A stretch of DNA of 64,000 nucleotides from Cololabis saira (Eukaryota > Chordata > Actinopteri > Beloniformes > Belonidae), in contig NC_084599.1 of assembly GCF_033807715.1 (NCBI RefSeq), positions 30,836,125 to 30,900,124 on the forward strand, given 5' to 3'. Positions 40,896 to 54,169 of this stretch are shown here, one piece after another. Within the stretch, counting starts at the first letter, position 1; each line of letters begins with the position of its first letter. The notes below the pieces were generated by a model that was not told the origin of the DNA, did not search any database, and was given only the letters and a program-made list of their open reading frames with translations. The translations under genes were made by a program, and so were the position numbers.

Positions 40896-40977
40896 GCTGA
40901 GTCTTAGCTCAGCCAGAGTGTTCCCGTCTTTGGAGTCAGAGATCAGAGTTCGATTCCCGCAGTATCCAGACTTTTTT
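40896..40977 (+). other. tRNA-like segment 3
   Basis: A box TAGCTCAGCCAG (40905-40916), B box GTTCGATTC (40948-40956, the best match to the consensus), and TTTTTT at 40972-40977. Confidence 0.55.
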
Positions 40978-43594
40978 GTCAGCAATTTTTTTTTTTCTAC
41001 ATCAATATGTGCGTCCCTGTCCTGCAATGACGCACATTACTTTTCTCATTTAAAAGCGTTACCGCGGCAACGCTAGACACCAAAAAGTGCGCCCACCCTT
41101 CATCTGATTGGTTCAGAGGGAAAAAACTTTGAGCCTCAAGCCCCATAATACGGTTTGACGTACATGAACGAAAATCGGTACACACCTGTATCATGTCGCA
41201 ACTTAAAGAAAAGTCTCTTGGCGCCATGGCCGAAATTGAACAGGAAGTCGGCCATTTTGAATTAATTGTGTAATTTTGGCGCAATTAATGCCATTCCTTC
41301 GGCAATTAATACGGCCCGAACCGTAACGTGCATCTAGGTGACTTATACCTCAAAATGTGCGTCTCCATCTTGCGACTACGCGCATTACTTTTCTCTTTCA
41401 AAAGTGTTACCGTGGCGATGCTAGACGCCAAAAAGCGTGCCCCCTTAATCTGATTGGTCCATATTTGATAGTTCTCCAAAAGTCACCAAATTTTGCATGC
41501 AAGCCAGGCCTGGTGATAAATTTGATATTTCATGGTTTGCATTAATGGGCGTGGCAAAATGGCTCAACAGCACCCCCCGGAAAACTTTTCTCTGCCATAA
41601 CTTTTGAATGGTTTGACATAAAGAGTCATGGGTGGTGTCATGGGACTCGGTATTGAGTCCTTGACCATAATTGGTGAAAATTAGCCCCGCCCCTTCTTTT
41701 GATTGGTTGTCCCTATTTCCTGCTATAACTTTTGAATGGTTTGACATGGAGAGTCGTGGGTGGTGTCATCAGACTCTGTATGGAGTCCTTGACCTTCATT
41801 GGCCTGAATTAGCCCCGCCCCTTCTTCTGATTGGTTGTCCCTTTTTTCTGCTATAACTTTTCAATGGTTTGACATAGGAAGTCGTGGGTGGTGTCATTTC
41901 TGATACTTATGGGGGGCGGTGGCCGTGAGTGCGAGGGCCCGTTCATCGCTGCTTGCAGCTTTAATTATTATTATTATTTTTCTGACGAAAGGAGGGCCTT
42001 TTTGCCCCCCTAAACGTGCCCAAAAAGTCACCAAATTTTGCATGCAAGGCAGGCCTGGCGAAAAATTTGATATTTAATGGTTTGCATTAATGGGCGTGGC
42101 AAAATGGCTCAACAGCGCCCCCTTGAAAACCTTGTGCCTCAAGCCCCACGATACGGTTTGACGTACATGCACGAAAATCGCTACACACCTGTATCATGGC
42201 ACAACTTCAAGAAAAGTCTCTTGGAGCCATGCCCGAAACCGAACAGGAAGTCGGCCATTTTGAATTAATTGTGTAATTTTGGCGCAATTTATGCCCTTCC
42301 TTCGGCAGTTAATACGGCCCGAACCGTAACGTGCCCCCAAGTGTGTTATACATCAAAATGTGCGTCTCCATCCTCCGACACCACGCATTACTTTTCTCTT
42401 TCAAAAGCGTTACCGTGGCGACGCTAGACGACAAAAAGCGCGCCCACCCTTCATCTGATTGGTTCAGACCGAAAAAACTTTGCGCCTCAAGCCCCATAAT
42501 ACGCTTTGACGTACATGAACGAAAATCGGTACACACCTGTATCATGTCGCAACTTAAAGAAAAGTCTCTTGGCGCCATGGCCGAAACCGAACAGGAAGTC
42601 GGCCATTTTGAACATTCTGAATTAATCGCGTAATTTTGGAGCAATATATGCCATTCCTTCGAGAATTAATACGGCCCGAACCGTATCGTGCACCCAGATG
42701 TGTTATACATCAAAATGTGCGTCTCCATCCTGCGACTACACGCATTACTTTTCTCTTTCAAAAGTGTTACCGTGGCGACGCTAGACGCCCACAAGCGCAC
42801 CCCCCCTTCATCTGATTGGTCCATATTTGATAGTTCCCCAAAAGGCACCAAATTTGGCATGCAAGCCAGGCCTGGGGGTAAATTTGATATTTTATGGTTT
42901 ACATTAATGCGCGTGGCAAAATGGCTCAACAGCGCCCCCCGGAAAACTTTGTGCCTCAAGCCCCACGATACGGTTTGACGTACATGCACGAAAATCGCTA
43001 CACACCTGTATCATGGCACAACTTCAAGAAAAGTCTCTTGGAGCCATGGCCGAAACCGAACAGGAAGTCGGCCATTTTGAATTAATTGTGTAATTTTGGC
43101 GCAATTTATGCCATTCCTTCGGCAATTAATACGGCCCGAACCGTAATGTGCACCCAGGTGTGTTATACATCAAAATGTGCGTCTCCATCCTGGGACTACA
43201 CGCATTACTTTTCTCTTTCAAAAGTGTTACCGTGGCGACGCTAGACGCCAAAAGGCGCGCCCCCCCTTCATCTGATTGGTCCATATTTGATAGTTCTCCA
43301 AAAGCAATCAAATTTTGCATGCAAGTCAGACTTGGCGATACATTTGATATTTCATGGTTTGCATTAATGGGCGTGGCCTAACGGCTCAACAGCGCCCCCT
43401 AGAATACTTTTATCTGCCATAACTTTTGAATGGTTTGACATAGGAAGTTGTGGGTGGTGTCATGGGACTCAGTAATGAGTCCTTAAGCTTCGTTGGCCTT
43501 AATTAGCCCCGCCCCTTCTTCTAATTGGTTGTCCCTTTTTTCTGCTATAACTTTTTAATGGTTTGACTCCCGTTTCCTGATTCAAACGTCTGCC

Positions 43595-43700
43595 GGCCCC
43601 GCCCCCCGACCAATCAGTGGCGAGTAGGGTGATGACGGCCCCGCCCCCCGACCAATCAGTGGCGAGTAGGGTGATGACGGCCCCGCCCCCCGAACAATCA
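43595..43700 (+). repeat. 42-bp minisatellite, 3 repeats (array unit 4)
   Basis: Same unit. The last repeat has CGAACAATCA in place of the CCAAT box, and the downstream palindrome is changed to TGACGTTA. Confidence 0.9.
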
Positions 43701-43939
43701 GCTGTTGTAATGTGGTGACGTTAGAAACAGTCCCGTGCTCAGCCCGTTTCTATAATACATCCATGGCTCAGCCCGGTTAGAATCTCGGTAGAATGGTTAC
43801 AGAAAAAGTAATAATAAAATAGTAGTGTTTTACTAATATTTATACCTTACAAATATTAAAAAAATTAGGAAAAAAAAGTATTAGACATAATATCGCTATC
43901 TTGGTCTGTCCTAAGCCAGTAAGTCAAAGTGAGGTATCA

Positions 43940-44025
43940 GCTGAGATATAGCTCAACCAGATCATTGCGGTCTTTGGTGCCGGTGGTTGGGAGTTCGAGC
44001 CTGGCAGGATGCTGAAAATTTTGTA
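43940..44025 (+). other. tRNA-like segment 4
   Basis: A box TAGCTCAACCAG (43949-43960), B box GTTCGAGCC (43993-44001), followed by only short T runs. Confidence 0.5.
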
Positions 44026-44543
44026 AGCAAATTTTGTGTTTTTTTTTACATCAAGATGTGCGTCTCTTTCCTGCGACGACGCACATTACTTTTCTCTTTC
44101 AAAAGTGTTACCGTGGCGACGCTAGACGTGAAAAAGCGCTCGTCCCCTTCATCTGATTGGTCCATATTTGATAGTTCTCCAAAAGTAATCAAATTTTGCA
44201 TGAAAGTCAGACTTGGCGATACATTTGATATTTCATGGTTTGCATTAATGGGCGTGGCCTAACGGCTCAACAGCGCCCCCTAGAATACTTTTATCTGCCA
44301 TAACTTTTGAATGGTTTGACATAGGAAGTTGTGGGTGGTGTCATGGGACTCAGTAATGAGTCCTTAAGCTTCGTTGGCCTTAATTAGCCCCGCCCCTTCC
44401 TCTGATTGGTTGTTCCTTTTTTCTGCTATAACTTTTGAATGGGTTGACATAGAGAGTCGTGGGTGGTGTCATTTCTGATATGCTTATGGGGGGCGGTGGA
44501 CGTGAGTGCGAGGGCCCGTTCATCGCTGCTTGCAGCTTTAATT

Positions 44544-46437
44544 AATATTATTATTATTTTTCTTCTGACAAAGTGATGGCCTTTTTGCCCCCCTTAACAT
44601 GCCTAAAAAGTCACCAAATTTTGCACCTAAGTCAGGCCTGGCGAAAAATTTGATATTTAATGGTTTGCATTAATGGGCGTGGTAAAATGGCTCAACAGCG
44701 CCCCCTTGAAAACTTTGTGCCTCAAGCCCCACGATACGGTTTGACGTACATGCACGAAAATCGGTACACACCTGTATCATGGGGCAACTTAAAGAAAAGT
44801 CTCTTGGCGTCATGCCCGAAACCGAACCGGATGTCGGCCATTTTGAATTAATCGTGTCATTTTGGCGAAATTTATGCCATTCCTTCCAAAGTTAATTCAG
44901 CCCGAACCGTAACGTGCACCCAGGTGTGTTATACATCAAAATGTGCGTCTCCATCCTCCGACACCACGCATTACTTTTCTCTTTCAAAAGCGTTACCGTG
45001 GCGACGCTAGACGCCAAAAAGCGTGCCCACCCTTCATCTGATTGGTTCAGACAGAAAAAACTTTGCGCCTCAAGCCCCATAATACGCTTTGACGTACATG
45101 AATGAAAATCGGTACACACCTGTATCATGTCACAACTTAAAGAAAAGTCTCTTGGCGCCATGGCCGCAACCGAACAGGAAGTCGGCCATTTTGAACATTC
45201 TGAATTAATCGCATAATTTTGGAGCAATATGAGCCATTCCTTCGAGAGTTAATTCAGCCCGAACCGTATCGTGAACCCAGATGTGTTATACATCAAAATA
45301 TGTGTCTCCATCCTGCGACTACACGCATTACTTTTCTCTTTCGAAAGTGTTACCGTGGCAACGCTAGACGCCAACAAGCGCACCCCCCCTTCATCTGATT
45401 GGTCCATATTTGATAGTTCCCCAAAAGGCACCAAATTTGGCATGCAAGTCAGGCCTGGCGATAAATTTGATATTTCATGGTTTGCATTAATGGGCGTGGC
45501 AAAATGGCTCAACAGCGCCCCCCTGAAAACTTTGTGCCTCAAGCCCCACAATACGGTTTGACGTACATGCACGAAAATCGCTACACACCTGTATCATGGC
45601 ACAACTTAAAGAAAAGTCTCTTGGAGCCATGGCCGAAACCGAACAGGAAGTCGGCCATTTTGAAATCTGATTGGTCCATATTTGATAGTTCTCCAAAAGT
45701 CACCAAATTTTGCATGCAAGACAGACTTGGCGATAAATTTGATATTTCATGGTTTGCATTAATGGGCGTGGCCTAACGGCTCAACAGCGCCCCCTAGAAT
45801 ACTTTTATCTGCCATAACTTTTGAATGGTTTGACATAGGAAGTTGTGGGTGGTGTCATGGGACTCTGTAATGAGTCCTCAAGCTTCGTTGGCCTTAATTA
45901 GCCCCGCCCCTTCTTCTGATTGGTTGTCCCGATTTTCTGCTATAACTTTGGAATGGTTTGACATAGAGAGTCGTGGGTGATGTCATCAGATTCTTTATGG
46001 AGCCCTTGACCTTCATTGGCCTGAATTAGCCCCGCCCCTTCTTCTGATTGGTTGTCCCTTTTTTATGCTATAACTTTTGAATGGTTTGACATAGGAAGTC
46101 GTGGGTGGTGGCATGGGACTCTGTAATGAGTCCTTAAGCTTCGTTGGCCTTAATTAGCCCCGCCCCTTATTCTGATTGGTTGTCCCGATTTTCTGCTATA
46201 ACTTTGGAATGGTTTGACATAGAGAGTCGTGGGTGGTGTCATCAGATTCTGTATGGAGTCCTTGACTTTCATTGGCCTGAATTAGCCCCGCCCCTTCTTC
46301 TGATTGGTTGTCCCGATTATCTGCTATAACTTTTGAATGGTTTGACATAGGAAGTCGTGGGTGGTGTCATTTCTGACATGCTTATGGGGGCGGTGGGCGT
46401 GAGTGCGAGGGCCCGTTCATCGCTGCTTGCAGCTTTA
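44544..46437 (+). repeat. Array unit 5, without minisatellite or tRNA-like part
   Basis: At 1.9 kb this is the shortest unit. It keeps both shorter module families but the minisatellite and tRNA-like block is absent, as if lost by recombination between 130-bp modules. Confidence 0.85.
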
Positions 46438-48212
46438 ATTATTATTATTATTTTTCTGACGAAAGGAGGGCCTTTTTGCCCCCCTAAACGTGCCCAAAAA
46501 GTCACCAAATTTTGCACCCTAGTCAGGCCTGGCGAAAAATTTGATATTTAATGGTTTGCATTAATGGGCGTGGCAAAATGGCTCAACAGCGCCCCCTTGA
46601 AAACTTTGTGCCTCAAGCCCCACGATACGGTTTGACGTACATGCACGAAAATCGGTACACACCTGTATCATGGCGCAACTGAAAGAAAAGTCTCTTGGCG
46701 TCATGCCCGAAACCGAACAGGAAGTCGGCCATTTTGAATTAGTCGTGTCATTTTGGCGAAATTTATGCCATTCCTTCGAAAGTTAATTCAGCCCGAACCG
46801 TAACGTGCCCCCAAGTGTGTTATACATCAAAATGTGCGTCTCCATCCTGCGACAACACGCATTACTTTTCTCTTTCAAAAGCGTTACCGTGGCGGCGCTA
46901 GACGCCAAAAAGCGCGCCCACCCTTCATCTGATTGGTTCGACAGAAAAAACTTTGTGCCTCAAGCCCCATAATACGGTTTGACGTACATGAATGAAAATC
47001 GGTACACTCCTGTATTATGTCGCAACTAAAAGAAAAGTCTCTTGGCGCCATGGCCGAAACCGAACAGGAAGTCGGCCATTTTGAACATTCTGAATTAATT
47101 GCGTAATTTTGGAGCAATATATGCCATTCCTTCGAGAGTTAATTCAGCCCGAACCGTATCGTGAACCCAGATGTGTTATACATCAAAATGTGCGTCTCCA
47201 TCCTGCGACTACACGCATTACTTTTCTCTTTGAAAAGTGTTACCGTGGCGACGCTAGACACCAACAAGCGCACCCCCCCTTCATCTGATTGGTCCATATT
47301 TGATAGTTCCCCAAAAGGCACCAAATTTGGCACGCAAGCCAGGCCTGGAGATAAATTTGATATTTCATGGTTTGCATTAATGGGCGTGGCAAAATGGCTC
47401 AACAGCGCCCCCCGGAAAACTTTGTGCCTCAAGCCCCACAATACGGTTTGACGTACATGCACGAGAATCGCTACACACCTGTATCATGGCACAACTTAAA
47501 GAAAAGTCTCTTGGAGCCATGGCCGAAACCGAACAGGATGTCGGCCATTTTGAATAAATTGTGTAATTTTGGCGAAATTTATGCCATTCCTTCGGCAGTT
47601 AATTCAGCCCGAACCGTAACGTGCACCCAGGTGTGTTATACATCAAAATGTGCATCTACATCCTGCGACACCACGCATTACTTTTCTCTTTCAAAAGTGT
47701 TACCGTGGCGACGCTAGACGCCAAAAGGCGCGCCCCCCCCTTCATGTGATTGGTCCATATTTGATAGTTCTCCAAAAGTCACCAAATTTTGCATGCAAGA
47801 CAGACTTGGCGATAAATTTGATATTTCTTGGTTTGCATTAATGGGCGTGGCCTAACGGCTCAACAGCCCCCCCTAGAATACTTTTATCTGCCATAACTTT
47901 TGAATGGTTTGACATAGGAAGTCGTGGGTGGTGTCATGGGATTCTGTAATGAGTCCTTAAGCTTAGTTGGCCTTAATTAGCCCCGCCCCTTCTTCTGATT
48001 GGTTGTCCCGATTTTCTGCTATAACTTTTGAATGGTTTGACATAGAGAGTCGTGGGTGGTGTCATCAGATTCTTTATGGAGTCCTTGAACTTCATTGGCC
48101 TGAATTAGCCCCGCCCCTTCTTCTGATTGGTTGTCCTTTTTTTATAATAAAATTGCCGCGAGCCGCCAGTCGCTCTCGCGCTGACTCCCGCTTCCTGATT
48201 CAAACGTCTGCC

Positions 48213-48361
48213 GGCCCCGCCCCCTGACCAATCAGTGGCGAGTAGGGTGATGGCGGCCCCGCCCCCCGACCAATCAGTGGCGAGTAGGGTGATGACGGCC
48301 CCGCCCCCCGACCAATCAGTGGCGAGTAGGGTGATGACGGCCCCGCCCCCCGACCAATCAG
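48213..48361 (+). repeat. 42-bp minisatellite, 4 repeats (array unit 6)
   Basis: Same unit. The downstream palindrome is changed to TGACTTCA. Confidence 0.9.
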
Positions 48362-48571
48362 CTCCCTGTAATGTGGTGACTTCAGAAATATTCCCGGCTC
48401 AGCCCGGTTACAACCTTGGCAGAATGGTTACAAAAAAAGTAATAATTTAAATAGTAGGGTTTTATTAATATTTATAACTTACAAATATTTAAAAAATTAG
48501 GAAAAAAAAGTTCCAGACATTTTATCGCTATGTTGGTCTGTCCTAACCCAGTAGGTCAAATAAAAGGATAA

Positions 48572-48658
48572 GCTGAGACTTAGCTCAGCCAGATTATTGC
48601 GGTCTTTGCTGCCAGAGGTCGAGAGTTCAAGCCTGGCTTGATATGCCAAAATTTTTGT
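48572..48658 (+). other. tRNA-like segment 5
   Basis: A box TAGCTCAGCCAG (48581-48592), B box GTTCAAGCC (48625-48633), and a T-rich stretch after 48650. Confidence 0.5.
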
Positions 48659-48784
48659 CAGCAATTTTTGTGTTTTTTTTACATCAAAATGTTCGTCTCT
48701 GTCCTGTGACGACGCACATTACTTTTCTCTTTCCCCTTCTTCTGATTGGTTGTCCCGATTTTCTGCCATAACTTTTGAATTTGA

Positions 48785-48960
48785 GTGGAGTTTGCGCGCG
48801 CAGCTCCCGCGGGGGGAGGGGCTGATGTTCAGCGCGGCCGCCATCTTGGTCGAGGCGCCGCATTGACTGCCTGAGAACGTCGGGCGTGGCCGCCATCTTG
48901 GATCGGTATCGCTTTAACTCTAGAGCGTTCACTTCTATTGTGGAAGGAGGTGTCTGCATA
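48785..48960. promoter_or_regulatory. CpG-rich patch with two YY1-type motifs inside the array
   Basis: A GC-rich, CpG-dense stretch (TTTGCGCGCGCAGCTCCCGCGG and onward) contains GCCGCCATCTTGG twice, at 48837-48849 and 48889-48901. This is the reverse complement of the YY1 consensus core AAGATGGCGGC. It looks like a promoter, but no exon can be attached to it. Confidence 0.45.
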
Positions 48961-49118
48961 AGTAAAATAACTATAACTCACTTGATTTTCAACCGATTTT
49001 CACGCGGTTTGCTTTGTTACAAACGGCAGACATGTAGCTATGATACAGGATGCTTGATGTACGTTAAATATGCAAGCTTTCATGCTAAAATACGTTCTGC
49101 AGGTAGTCACACTTCAGG

Positions 49119-49249
<131 letters not shown>

Positions 49250-50118
49250 ATACACAATACAAAATACAGTATAGCATATTAATGAATGTATTAATATATT
49301 TGAATAACAGACATAACAAGCTTAAAAACAAAAAACATAACGGATGACAGCATACAATTGTCATAATGGAGAAAAAAAAGAAACATTTGGAAGGAGTGTG
49401 TGTGTGAGGAATTGTATATTAGTGTTATAAATTGAAATTATATAATAATGCAATCGCTATGATATATCATTTTACAATATAATACAGTCAAAAATATATG
49501 AAATGAAGCAACATACAATGCAATAATACAATATGCTATATTACTGGGTACGCTAATATGAAATAACAACATGTAATATAATATGGTATAATAGATTAAT
49601 ATAATATCATACATTCTGGACCATGAGATACAGCTGTACTGTATGATCGTCGTTCATTTGAGTGATCTGATTTTTTTTTTCATGGTTTGCATTAATGGGC
49701 GTGTCCTCACGGCTCAACAGCGCCCCCTAGAATACTTTTTTCTGCCATAACTTTTGAAAGGTTTGACATAGAGAGTCGTGGGTGGTGTCATGGGACTCGG
49801 CATTGAGTCCTTGACCATAATTGGTGACAATTAGCCCAGTCCCTTTTTCTGATTGGTTGTCCCTATTTTCTGCTATAACTTTTGAATGTTTTGACATAGA
49901 GAGTCGTGGGTGGTGTCATGGGACTCTGTAATGAGTCCTTGATCTTCTTTGCCCTGAATTAGCCCCGCCCCTTCTTCTGACTGGTCGTCCCTTTTTTCTG
50001 CTATAACTTTTGAAGGGTTTGACATAGGAAGTCGTGGGTGGTGTCATTTCTGATATGCTTATGGGGGGCGGTTGACGTGAGTGCGAGGGCCCGTTCATTG
50101 CTGCTTGCAGCTTTAATT

Positions 50119-52650
50119 TCTGTTATTGTTGCACTCATTCAGTTAAATTACAAACAATCTCCCCACATCTTATTGAAATGTTTGTCTCATTCTTTTATCA
50201 AAATACCACAGAGAGAGAGTACAACTCCTTTTTCCAGCCGTGTATTCACAGCTTCTGTCCAGCTGGTTCTGGGAGGGGTTGAGTGGGCCGCTCCTCTCCA
50301 CCCTTGCCTTCTAGGGGGACTGTCTTTAAACAACTATGCAAAAACACTTTGGTTACGCTCACTTAGCGCTTTCATGTGTCATGAATGTACAAGAGCGCCC
50401 TCGCCACCTAGTCCGAGAGCTCGCACACACACCAAAATGAGTTTAGACTACCTGACACCAGAATAAAAACTGTGGATTTTAATCTCATACATTTTAGATT
50501 TCCCTCATCTGCAGCTGAGCCATGGACTGAATCTTTGAGCGCCACACCTGTGGCAGCCTGAGCTCTGTACATTTTGTCTTACTTGAAAGCGTCTATGTAT
50601 TTCTATTGAACATTTATCCAATAAAAACCTGATTTCTGAAGCCTTTTTCTGCTTTGTTTTGTACTCTCTGCTGCTATGGGATTATAACGTGTTGTGCTGA
50701 ATGAATGACCATGGCAATGGTTGAGTTGTTTATGTGATTGAGTTACGCAGTGCCTGAAAACAATTCCCCTTGTTGAGACCCTACACCCAGAATAGCTGAA
50801 GAAGATACACTAGGACAGGAGCAAAGCGGTGAACAAGGATGAAGAAGTTTAAAGCATTTATTTACCTTTTATATCATGGAAAGGGAGAGATCACTGGCAA
50901 ATAAAGTAGAGGTTTGGGGCACTGATAAAAATAAGGTAATGGCAGAAAAATGTCCTGCACCAATACTTGGCTGAAGGAGTGTATTCTGGACATGGGCAGA
51001 CATTGTTAACAGTGAAGGAAAAGGGATTTTGGTGCTCCCTCTCAACAGTGAAATCCTGCACACGTTTCTGTGAATTGACACTTCAGATGTTGACATTCTG
51101 GAGTTTCCGTCCATCGTTTTCGACCGAGACATCAGATGCGTTAACTGCAACAGCATCAGTTGAGCACCTTGACGCATTGATCGCTGGAGATTTCAATCAC
51201 AGATCTGCAGCAGTTGGTCTACTGATTTTGATCATATTTTTATTGTGTATTTCTTTACTTATATAAATATATATTCCCTTAATTTGTACTGCAAAAATGC
51301 CCTCTGGGAATGAACGAAGTATTGTTTAATTAAATCCAGTTAATTTCAGTATTGAAGTACTGAGGAGCAGACATCAATGTTGAAGTAAAACAGCCAGCAG
51401 GCTGTTACAAAATCGTTTTATAATTTCCAGTGACATAAACACTGTAATCATTGGGCTTTGCTATCAATACATTCCTCTGTGTATTGGTTTTTTCTTCTTA
51501 GATCCATTCAGTTGTTTACCCTCTTAGATTAAATAACATAAGGGAAATGAGAGTTTCCAGTGTCTGACTTGTAAAAAACAGAACAAAAAAAACACATTTC
51601 CGGTACACAATGTACTGACGGCATGTGATTAGGTTCTCTTTATTTCCTAAATTAACTACAATAACTGCTGATGAGATTTTCCTGTTGATAGAAAAGCAAA
51701 ACAAAAAAGCTGTGTTAGTTTTTTGAGCAGAGCAACTTTATGCACTTAAATACAGTTTTTTTCCCCTTTTGCCCCTTTTTTTTTGGTGATGGCTCACACT
51801 CCAGATAACCTGAAATGTGCTGAAGTTGGTACCGTTTTTTCCTCTCAGAATTTGTCAAAAGGAACTGTGTATGCCTTAATAAGTTGGACTGTACAGAAAA
51901 TTGTTTAAAAAGGGCCGTGTTTGTGTGGCTTTTCATCTTATATTTTAGTAATGATTGTGAAGCACAAGCGTTAAAGATCAGCATCTTGGCCACATCACCT
52001 GTAATCATGTGCTACGCTCCAACATATCTATAACTCTTTAGACGTTTCATAAATCATTTTTATTGCATGTGGGAAACGTTTTTGCCTTGTTCATGAGTTT
52101 GTTTGCTTTTTAGAAAATGCCCTGCTGGCCATCAGCCCACCACAACAAGAGGACACGTGAATTACGAGGAATGCAGACGAGATCAGTCTGAAACCCTGTT
52201 GGTAAACAGCTCCTTAACCACATGCCCAGTAGTTTACTGTGCACACATTTTCCTCCTCAACACAAATCTCTCCATGTTGGACTTTGTTTCAGAGTTGATC
52301 TCCTTAAAGCTCCAGTCCCTTGTACCTCCCGTTTACTTGCATAAAGAGCCATCTGTCCTTTCACCCCGGCGCAGCTCCTGATTTGCACAACTTAATCAAT
52401 GCGGCTGCTTGGCCAAGGTCATTAATGCGTCTGTTACAGTTTATCTGGATATGTTGTGCTTAAACAGTTCACAGTGTGTCGAGTCCCTGAAAACACAAAA
52501 ATGTACACTAAATGTCCCCTTGTTTGTCTGACAGGGCACTTTTAGAGGACATGTGCCCTATTGCCCTATACACCTGTAGCGCTGTGGAGTCATCACAACC
52601 AGAACATTCAAATTATAATCTTGTATTTAGCCCTAAATCTTATTCTCTTC
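50119..52650. other. Region between the array and the LINE fragment, no gene identified
   Basis: I could not assemble a credible exon. An AATAAA at 50620-50625 in an AT-rich context could be the polyadenylation signal of an unknown plus-strand transcript. Nothing coding is visible upstream of it except array sequence. Confidence 0.35.
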
Positions 52651-52652
52651 TG

Positions 52653-52711
52653 TTATTTATTTTATTTTATTTTATTTTATTTTATTTTATTTTATTTTAT
52701 TTTATTTTATT
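52653..52711. repeat. (TTTTA)n pentanucleotide microsatellite
   Basis: About twelve tandem TTTTA units. Confidence 0.95.
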
Positions 52712-52714
52712 AGT

Positions 52715-53475
52715 TTGCACACAATAAAAAGTAACACTTGCAATCAAAATAGTAAAACAAATGTGACAGGAGAGGTCAAAAAGCCAACAGGCTTATGCAG
52801 CGGACCTCCCCACAATTTAGGAAGTTTACAATTACAAAAAATGAAAAACAAAAACACAACAAGACGAAGACTATAAACAAAAAACAAAGAAGGTTAGACT
52901 ACATAATTACAGATCATCAACACACAAAAAATAAACAAAAAAAAAACAAAAAAAAAATCAATAAAGAAAACGTATGACATTTTTTAAACGTGAATTAAAT
53001 GAGATTATACATTTCTTTTAAAAATCTGAAGCAGAGCTTTTGATAATGTGAGATTTGGAGTTCCATATCTGTACACCGCGATATCTGAGGGAAAACTGAC
53101 CATGTTTAGTTTTATAAAAAGGAAGATGAAGGTGATTAACCTGTCTAGTATTATATGAATGTATTTGAGAATTATATGTAAAAAAAGTACTAAACGATAG
53201 TGGTAAAGAAAAAGGCAAACATATATATTTGTATAAAAACACACATATCTGATGAATATTTATGTCATATACTGAAAGAATTTTGAGTAGAATTTATAAA
53301 CAAACATTTACGATGCACTCTTCCATTCAAATTTTTGTTGTCATTTGTACAAAAAAAGGGAAACATATCTTTAATCCTTCTATCAAATAAGTTATTGTGC
53401 ATCCAGTTGTTGAAGCTGATGTCACATGAATTTGCAACAAAAAGCCTCGCACCATGAGACACCGGGGGCATTTAG
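52715..53475 (-). mobile_element. LINE reverse transcriptase C-terminal fragment
   Basis: On the minus strand, around 53170-53018, the sequence reads IHSYNTRQVNHLHLPFYKTK, HGQFSLRYRGVQIWNS and IKSSASDF. This is the widely shared C-terminal region of fish L2/Rex1-like LINEs (HSYNTRQ...RGVxIWNSL). Upstream frames are broken, and an AT-rich 3' end lies toward 52715. Confidence 0.75.
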
Positions 53476-53896
53476 AAGAGATTTATTTTCTTTAGAGCGT
53501 ACAGAAGTTCCTGTACACAAAGTTTTAACTGGGAGCAGCAAGCCTGTTGCATTTACACATGACACGGTAAATCACCAAACAGATGCGTACGCCATGCAGA
53601 CAGAAGGGATTAGGCAGAATATGCAGCGAGTATGTATTTCAACAGTGGACCGGCTGTTATGACCGACTCACTTGGACGGAAAGGAAATGTTTAGAGAGCT
53701 CTGTTTGGGTCTGTGTGGCCCTGCTGTCCAGGAGTCTGTGGAAGCCAGGCTCACTGGTGGGATTTCTGTTTCTCTTTTCTTTTTTTTTTTTCTAGATTTG
53801 TAGTCAAGCTCTCTGCAGCCACTGGTCAGCCCCTTCCTGTGAGAGTGTTTCCTCACGCACGTTGAGACATGGTAGCCCCCCAACGGAAGGAGGATT

Positions 53897-54014
<118 letters not shown>

Positions 54015-54169
54015 CATTTTTTTCCTTTTTTTTTTTGGCCCTGGCTCCCCAGCTGTTAGGACCCTCTGTTGCCATTTCCCTCCTCCTTTTCTTTCCCTTG
54101 CCCTTCCCTCCTTAGCTCATTCTAACTGTGTCTTCTCCCCGTGCTCGTGGTCCTGTTTTTGCCTGAACA

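Larger units (their letters stand above)
39112..41964 (+). repeat. Array unit 3
   Basis: It starts with the full head sequence GGGCCCGAGCACCTTCAGTG. It contains the minisatellite (5 repeats) and tRNA-like copy 3, and ends GCTTGCAGCTTTAATTATT. Confidence 0.85.
41965..44543 (+). repeat. Array unit 4
   Basis: Head missing. It has the shortest minisatellite (3 repeats) and tRNA-like copy 4. Confidence 0.85.

Noticed and set aside
33600..47850. Many conserved-looking open frames of 60-116 codons on both strands of the array
   Set aside because: They recur in every module copy, overlap on opposite strands, match no domain I know, and are interrupted in some copies. They follow from repeat identity and low stop density, not from coding.
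34773..48450. Open frames reading repeated MTAPPPDQSVASRV
   Set aside because: They are translations of the 42-bp minisatellite, which is a multiple of three and stays open in several frames.
35294..48658. True tRNA genes in the array
   Set aside because: A and B boxes are good, but T-stem and acceptor-stem pairing is poor in all five copies, so only tRNA-like segments are reported.
50967..51266. Open frame ending LIAGDFNHRSAAVG, like a LINE endonuclease motif
   Set aside because: Only the GDFNH word matches. The residues around it do not fit an endonuclease domain and no LINE sequence flanks it.
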